This document shows positions 13,701 to 16,380 of a stretch of 16,380 nt of DNA, in pieces; position 1 is the first letter of the stretch; each line of letters opens with the position of its first letter. The notes under the pieces were generated by a model, which was given only the letters and a program-made list of their open reading frames with translations, had not been told where the DNA came from and searched no databases. The stretch is from Lysobacterales bacterium CG_4_10_14_3_um_filter_64_11 (lineage in GTDB: Bacteria > Pseudomonadota > Gammaproteobacteria > Xanthomonadales > Xanthomonadaceae): assembly GCA_002782905.1 (NCBI GenBank), contig PFJA01000108.1, positions 1-16,380 of the forward strand, given 5' to 3'. The position numbers and the translations under genes were made by a program.

Positions 13701-13781
13701 GCCTTCACCCTGTTCCTGGTGCCGGTGGGTTACCTGTTGCTGTCGCGTACGCGCGCCCAATCCCCCAGTAGCCCGGGTTGA
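10740..13781 (+). CDS. RND multidrug efflux pump, inner-membrane permease (HAE-1/AcrB-like)
   Basis: A 1013-residue proton-driven exporter with the RND layout: TM1 (IRRPVLAIVINVVLILVG), a large periplasmic loop (about 30-330), TM2-6 (about 335-475), a second periplasmic loop, and TM8-12. Proton-relay residues are present: Asp399-Asp400 in GLVVDDAIVMLENIYR (TM4) and Lys913 in GLIAKHGILIVEF (TM10). The N-terminal YPGANAKVIESQITKPIEDVLSGIEGV and the pore-domain motifs match the HAE-1 family (MexB, MexF, MdtB relatives). It is slightly shorter than AcrB (1049). Substrates cannot be predicted. The outer-membrane factor is not encoded here. The last three codons and the stop come from an intergenic palindromic repeat, so the natural C-terminus may have been replaced. 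It converges with norB. Confidence 0.95.
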   Translation: MIVSDTSIRRPVLAIVINVVLILVGVIAYERLSVRLIPNVDTPVVTVATSYPGANAKVIESQITKPIEDVLSGIEGVDFISSVNRAEESQITVTFLLDRDADAAASDVRDRVAQARQFLPEEANEPIVQKQEGDAQPIIYLAFSSDRHSRVEIGDAAERLVKDRVQTIPGVAQAQVYGTRYAMRVWLQPDRLAAFALSPADVEAALRAQNIEIPAGRVESIDREFTVLAQTDLNTAEQFAAVIVREVNAYPVRIGDIARVELGQDQSRFSARFNGRTAVPLGIVKQAVANPLEISDALQKMLPQIEHSLPDGMKVEIAYDSTLFIRASITEVYITIAEAVALVVLVIFFFLRSGRATLIPLVTIPVSLIGAFALMAALGFSINTLTLLALVLAIGLVVDDAIVMLENIYRYIEQGMSPRAAAFKGSSEIAFAIIAMTLTLAAVYAPMAFQTGRTGKLFTEFALTLAGAVLVSGFTALTLSPMMCSRLLRHERKHGAWYRRVEGWLAALDRGYRHALQRVLGWRWAMLGTASAMTAAMLWLFTTLPQELAPQEDQGIVIGFAIAPEGSTLAYTDSYMKQMEAVLQDVPEIQMYFQITGFPVVTQGITFARFVDWSERGRSADEIAGAMFPQFMGLAGVLAFPTTPPPLGQNDFGQPVQFVVQTTGSWEELETTVQAMLAKMRENPGLTNADSDLKLNKPELRIAVDRDKISAVGASVIEVGRTIETLMGGRNVTRFKQGSEQYDVIVQVEDAARRTPGDLRNIHVRGKEGQMVQLANLATVEETVAAKELNHFNKLRSATISAGLAPGYAMGDAIVWMEATLDEVTPEALYDLSGQAREFRASSSSFATLLLLSVIFIYLVLAAQFESFIDPFIILFSVVPAFLGTFVALKLSGGSWNIYSQIGVITLIGLIAKHGILIVEFSNQLRERGESKLHAVAEAAALRLRPILMTTGAMVLGAFPLALASGAGAEARHQIGWVIVGGMSFGTAFTLFLVPVGYLLLSRTRAQSPSSPG

Positions 13782-13802
13782 GGCGAAGCCGAAACCCGGG
13801 AT
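13768..13802. repeat. Palindromic intergenic repeat, copy 2, overlapping the RND pump stop codon
   Basis: The core is CCCGGGTT (13772-13779), GA, GGC, GAA, GCC, GA, AACCCGGG (13793-13800): an 8-bp plus 3-bp hairpin, flanked by GTAG and AT. The pump's final codons AGC CCG GGT TGA (13770-13781) lie inside it. It is related to the inverted repeat at 7915-7946. The same kind of repeat is common in intergenic DNA of many proteobacteria as far as I recall. Confidence 0.75.
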
Positions 13803-13847
13803 CCGATACCCGTTTCGCCGCGATCAACCGAAATCCGTTACGCCAAA

Positions 13848-13872
13848 ACCCGCCGCAAACTGCACGGCGGGT
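13848..13872 (-). terminator. Intrinsic terminator of norB
   Basis: A perfect 8-bp stem, ACCCGCCG (13848-13855) and CGGCGGGT (13865-13872), with a 9-nt loop. Read on the minus strand the stem is followed by a T-run (the stem's last T then TTT), 24 nt past the norB stop. On the plus strand the stem is followed only by CTTGG, so it mainly serves norB. Confidence 0.75.
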
Positions 13873-13895
13873 CTTGGATGAAACGTAACGACGGC

Positions 13896-16172
13896 TTACT
13901 TGATCGACGCCGTTTCGACCACGCCCACCACCAGCGTGTCGCGCGGTGCTATCCACATCCGCATCACCACCCAGGCCAGCAGCAGCGCGCCGACCGAGAA
14001 GATGGTGTCGCCCGGCACCCGCAGCCACACCAGCAAGTCGATGATTGGCTGGCCCATGAACTCGGCGGAGCGCGCGTACCAGTAGCCGTTTTCCAGCGCC
14101 GCGTTGAGTTGCAGCAGGCCCAGCGGCAACAACGTGAGCGCGGCCATCAGGCTGAGGCCGATGTTGAAGGTCCAGAAGCTGTTGCGCAGCAGGGTCTCGT
14201 TCCACACCGCCGCGGGCTTCAGCCCGCGCAGGCAGAACAGCATCAGGCCGATGCCGAGCATGCCGTACACCCCAAACAACGCAGTGTGGCCATGCAACGC
14301 GGTCAGGTTGAGGCCCTGCATGTAGTACAGCGCCAGCGGCGTGTTGATCAGGAAGCCGAACAGACCGGCACCGACCAGATTCCAGAACGATACCGCGATG
14401 AAGAACATGATCGGCCAGCGATAGCGTGCCATCCACGGCGTCGCCTTGCTGTGGCTCCAGGTCTCGTAAGCTTCCATGCCGATCAGTGCCAGCGGCACCA
14501 CTTCCAGCGCCGAAAAGCTGGCGCCGAGTGCGACCACACCGGTGGTGGTGCCGGCGAAGTACAGGTGATGGAAGGTGCCCAGCACACCGCCGGCCATGAA
14601 CACGATGGTCGCGAACAGCACATTGGCAGTGGCGGTGCTGCCGCGCACCAGGCCGAGCTTGACGAACAGGAAGCTGATTACCGCGACAGCAAATACCTCG
14701 AAGAAACCTTCCACCCACAGGTGCACCACCCACCAACGCCAGTATTCAACCATCGACAGCGAGGTGTGCTCGCCCCACATCAGGCCGGCGCCGTAGAACA
14801 GGCCGATCGCCACCGTCGACAAGAACAACAGGCCGACGATCGATGACATTTCGTCCTTGCGCCTGAGTGCCGGCCACAGCGCGCGCCCGACCAGCCCCAG
14901 CCATAGCATCAGACCGACGAACAGAAACAACTGCCAGAAGCGGCCAATATCGACGTATTCCCAGCCCTGATGACCGAACCAGAAGTTGTTGGCCAAACCA
15001 AGCTTCTGCATCACCGCGAACCACTGCCCGGCGAACGCGCCGACCACGATGACCAGCAGGCACACGAACAGGAAGTTGACGCCGGCACGCTGGAACTTCG
15101 GCTCATGGCCGGAAATCGCCGGGCCGATATACAGCCCGGTCGCCAGCCATGCGGTGGCGATCCACAGCACCGCCAATTGCGTATGCCAACTGCGGGTCAA
15201 CGAATACGGCAACACATCGGACAGCGCGATGCCGTAGAAATCATTGCCTTCCACCTGATAGTGCGCGGTGAAGGCGCCCAGCAATATCTGGGTCAGAAAC
15301 AACGCCAGCACGAGCCAGAAATACTTGCCGGTCGCTTTCATCGAGGGCGTCGGTTGCAACCCCGCCAGCGGGTCGCTGAGCGGCGGCACCGGTGCCGGCT
15401 CCTTGCCCTGGTACACCGCGTAATGCCAGCCCAGCAGGCCGATGCCGGCAATCATGAACAACACACTGAACACCGTCCACAAAAATGCACTCGATGTCGG
15501 TGCGTTGCCGATCAATGGCTCGTACGGCCAGTTGTTGGTGTAGCTTTTCGCTTCACCATCACGATCGGTACCAGCCGCCCATGCTGCCCAGAAGAAAAAT
15601 CCGGCCAGGTCCTGCCGGTATTCGGGGTCAGCCACGGTGTCGCTTTTCATGGCATAGGTTTCGCGCAGATCGGCGGTGGCGGGGTCGTGGCCAAACAGGC
15701 TCACGTAGTGCGCCGCCACCTGCGCGATCGCTTGTGCGCGATCGTCAGAAACGCTCAGGGTGCCGGTAGCCGGATCGAACGCATTGCGCCGATAATCCGG
15801 CGTCAGCTCGGCCCGCAGCTTGGCTTGCAGCCCCGGATCGAGGCTGGCCCAGGCCTGCCCGTAGCCGCGCTGCGCGCGCAGATCGAGTTCGGCGCCGATC
15901 TGCCGGTGCAACCAGTCGGCGCTCCAGTCCGGCGCCACCAGCGCACCATGGCCCCAGATCGAACCGAGTTGCATACCGCCCATCGATTGCCACACCACCC
16001 GCCCGCGCTCGATGTCGGCGCGGGTGTACAACACCTGCCCGCTGTGCGAAACCACCTGCTCCGGCATCGGCGGCGCCTTGCGGTGAACTTCGCCGCCCAT
16101 CCACAGCAATACCCCAAACGACAAGGCGAGCAAGGTGCCCAAGCCCAGCCATAGTCTGCGCGTTGTGTTCAT
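13896..16172 (-). CDS. norB: Quinol-dependent nitric oxide reductase, single subunit (qNOR)
   Basis: A 758-residue heme-copper-superfamily enzyme that reduces NO to N2O with electrons from quinol at the inner membrane, for denitrification or NO detoxification. The N-terminal extension (about residues 30-230), between TM1 and the core, is the periplasmic domain typical of qNOR; it has no CxxCH, so no heme c. Core ligands: His330 (SWHTQLAVLW, low-spin heme b), His484 (WVVHLWVEGFFEVF, FeB), His535-His536 (TFHHLYFAG, FeB), and His627 and His629 (ALHGHTALFG, heme b3 and heme b). Glu488 and Glu492 are the acidic residues near FeB, where oxidases have Tyr. I chose the ATG at 16172-16170, with AGGAG 8 nt upstream; an upstream in-frame start at 16202 lacks one. 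No norR, norC or norQD genes are present. The upstream FNR/DNR-like site suggests control by low oxygen or NO. Confidence 0.97.
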   Translation of the reverse strand: MNTTRRLWLGLGTLLALSFGVLLWMGGEVHRKAPPMPEQVVSHSGQVLYTRADIERGRVVWQSMGGMQLGSIWGHGALVAPDWSADWLHRQIGAELDLRAQRGYGQAWASLDPGLQAKLRAELTPDYRRNAFDPATGTLSVSDDRAQAIAQVAAHYVSLFGHDPATADLRETYAMKSDTVADPEYRQDLAGFFFWAAWAAGTDRDGEAKSYTNNWPYEPLIGNAPTSSAFLWTVFSVLFMIAGIGLLGWHYAVYQGKEPAPVPPLSDPLAGLQPTPSMKATGKYFWLVLALFLTQILLGAFTAHYQVEGNDFYGIALSDVLPYSLTRSWHTQLAVLWIATAWLATGLYIGPAISGHEPKFQRAGVNFLFVCLLVIVVGAFAGQWFAVMQKLGLANNFWFGHQGWEYVDIGRFWQLFLFVGLMLWLGLVGRALWPALRRKDEMSSIVGLLFLSTVAIGLFYGAGLMWGEHTSLSMVEYWRWWVVHLWVEGFFEVFAVAVISFLFVKLGLVRGSTATANVLFATIVFMAGGVLGTFHHLYFAGTTTGVVALGASFSALEVVPLALIGMEAYETWSHSKATPWMARYRWPIMFFIAVSFWNLVGAGLFGFLINTPLALYYMQGLNLTALHGHTALFGVYGMLGIGLMLFCLRGLKPAAVWNETLLRNSFWTFNIGLSLMAALTLLPLGLLQLNAALENGYWYARSAEFMGQPIIDLLVWLRVPGDTIFSVGALLLAWVVMRMWIAPRDTLVVGVVETASIK

Positions 16173-16200
16173 GACCGATGCTCCTGTTGACGATGCCGCC

Positions 16201-16206
16201 ATAATC
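16201..16206 (-). promoter_or_regulatory. Putative -10 element of norB
   Basis: The minus strand reads GATTAT (4 of 6 matches to TATAAT). It would place the transcript start at about 16194, giving a 22-nt leader that contains the AGGAG site, and puts the FNR-like box centre 41.5 bp upstream, the standard class II position. No good -35 is seen, as expected for an activated promoter. Confidence 0.5.
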
Positions 16207-16228
16207 CGCTTCGCCGGCTATCTGCACA

Positions 16229-16242
16229 CTGACGCAGGTCAA
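16229..16242. promoter_or_regulatory. FNR/DNR-family binding site upstream of norB
   Basis: The minus strand reads TTGACCTGCGTCAG, matching the FNR/DNR/NNR consensus TTGAT-N4-ATCAA at TTGA and TCA, with C and G in the inner positions. Such inner C/G variants are known for Crp/Fnr-family regulators of denitrification. The cognate regulator is not in this window. Confidence 0.6.
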
Positions 16243-16277
16243 GTAGGCCGGGGCTCGCCACTCGGGACTCGGGCGTT

Positions 16278-16306
16278 GATGGGTTTCGCTACGCTAGCCA
16301 TCCTAC
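16278..16306. repeat. Palindromic intergenic repeat of the GATGGGTTTCGC type
   Basis: GATGG (16278-16282) and CCATC (16298-16302) flank GTTTCGCTACGCTAG, followed by CTAC. It resembles a widespread family of intergenic hairpins reading GATGGGTTTCGCT...CCATCCTAC, which I know from proteobacterial genomes; this copy has decayed inner arms. Confidence 0.5.
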
Positions 16307-16312
16307 CGACTT

Positions 16313-16380
16313 GGGATTCGGGATTCGGGATTCGGGATTCGGGATTCGGGATTCGGGATTCGGGATTCGGGATTCGGGAT
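16313..16380. repeat. 7-bp tandem repeat array (GGGATTC)n, continuing past the window
   Basis: Nearly ten perfect head-to-tail copies of GGGATTC with no mismatches, cut off by the window end. A looser ACTCGGG ACTCGGG precedes it (16259-16272). Such GGGATTC arrays are frequent in intergenic DNA of Xanthomonadaceae, which supports the assignment of the right part of the window. Confidence 0.9.

Noticed and set aside
14970..16154. Plus-strand open frame (394 codons) antisense to norB
   Set aside because: Arg-, Gln- and His-rich translation with no motif, fully opposite the catalytic NOR gene.
16313..16380. CRISPR array
   Set aside because: The units are 7 bp, directly abutting and without spacers; this is a simple tandem repeat.

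Overview
The window reads as two unrelated stretches of DNA joined inside two genes at about 4401-4417. The left part (1 to about 4417) is a piece of a proteobacterial photosynthesis gene cluster. On the minus strand it carries ppaA/aerR (cobalamin-binding antirepressor), ppsR/crtJ (PAS-HTH repressor), bchG (bacteriochlorophyll synthase) and the start of a PucC-like MFS gene. Facing the other way on the plus strand is the 5' end of bchF. This order (ppsR-ppaA divergent from bchF, with bchG-pucC-like behind ppsR) is typical of purple bacteria; a Burkholderiales-type phototroph is my inference. Boxes of the form YGT-N12-ACA that match the PpsR/CrtJ operator lie upstream of bchG, bchF and ppsR. 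In each, the gene-proximal half-site contains TTGACA, which could also be a -35 element.

At about 4417 the BchF reading frame stops matching its family. The sequence continues, in another frame, from the middle of a Wzt-type ABC-transporter ATPase that has no Walker A region. The right part (about 4402 to 16380) looks like a non-phototrophic gammaproteobacterium. The inverted repeats, the 7-bp GGGATTC tandem array and the gene content suggest Xanthomonadales/Lysobacterales, again by inference. The join is either an assembly or amplification chimera or a real illegitimate recombination; the sequence alone cannot decide, but a chimera is more likely.

Right part, in order. First, a tightly packed cell-surface polysaccharide operon (wzt fragment, GT2 glycosyltransferase, SAM methyltransferase with a C-terminal coiled coil, second GT2) with stop/start overlaps. 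Second, a minus-strand pair, msrC (free methionine-R-sulfoxide reductase) and a stand-alone TfoX C-terminal-domain gene, overlapping by ATGA. Third, bioD (dethiobiotin synthetase), divergent from msrC. Fourth, an RND efflux pair (membrane-fusion protein plus HAE-1-type pump, no outer-membrane channel in view). Last, on the minus strand, a single-subunit quinol-dependent nitric oxide reductase (norB/norZ) with its own terminator and an FNR/DNR-like site placed at about -41.5 from a plausible start. Three hairpin-forming palindromic repeats sit in the intergenic spaces; one supplies the stop codon of the RND pump. The window ends inside the GGGATTC array.

I see no CRISPR array, rRNA, tRNA, transposase or phage gene. 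Apart from the join, the gene content is conventional. The most informative signals are the join, the set of PpsR-type boxes, and the promoter layout of norB.
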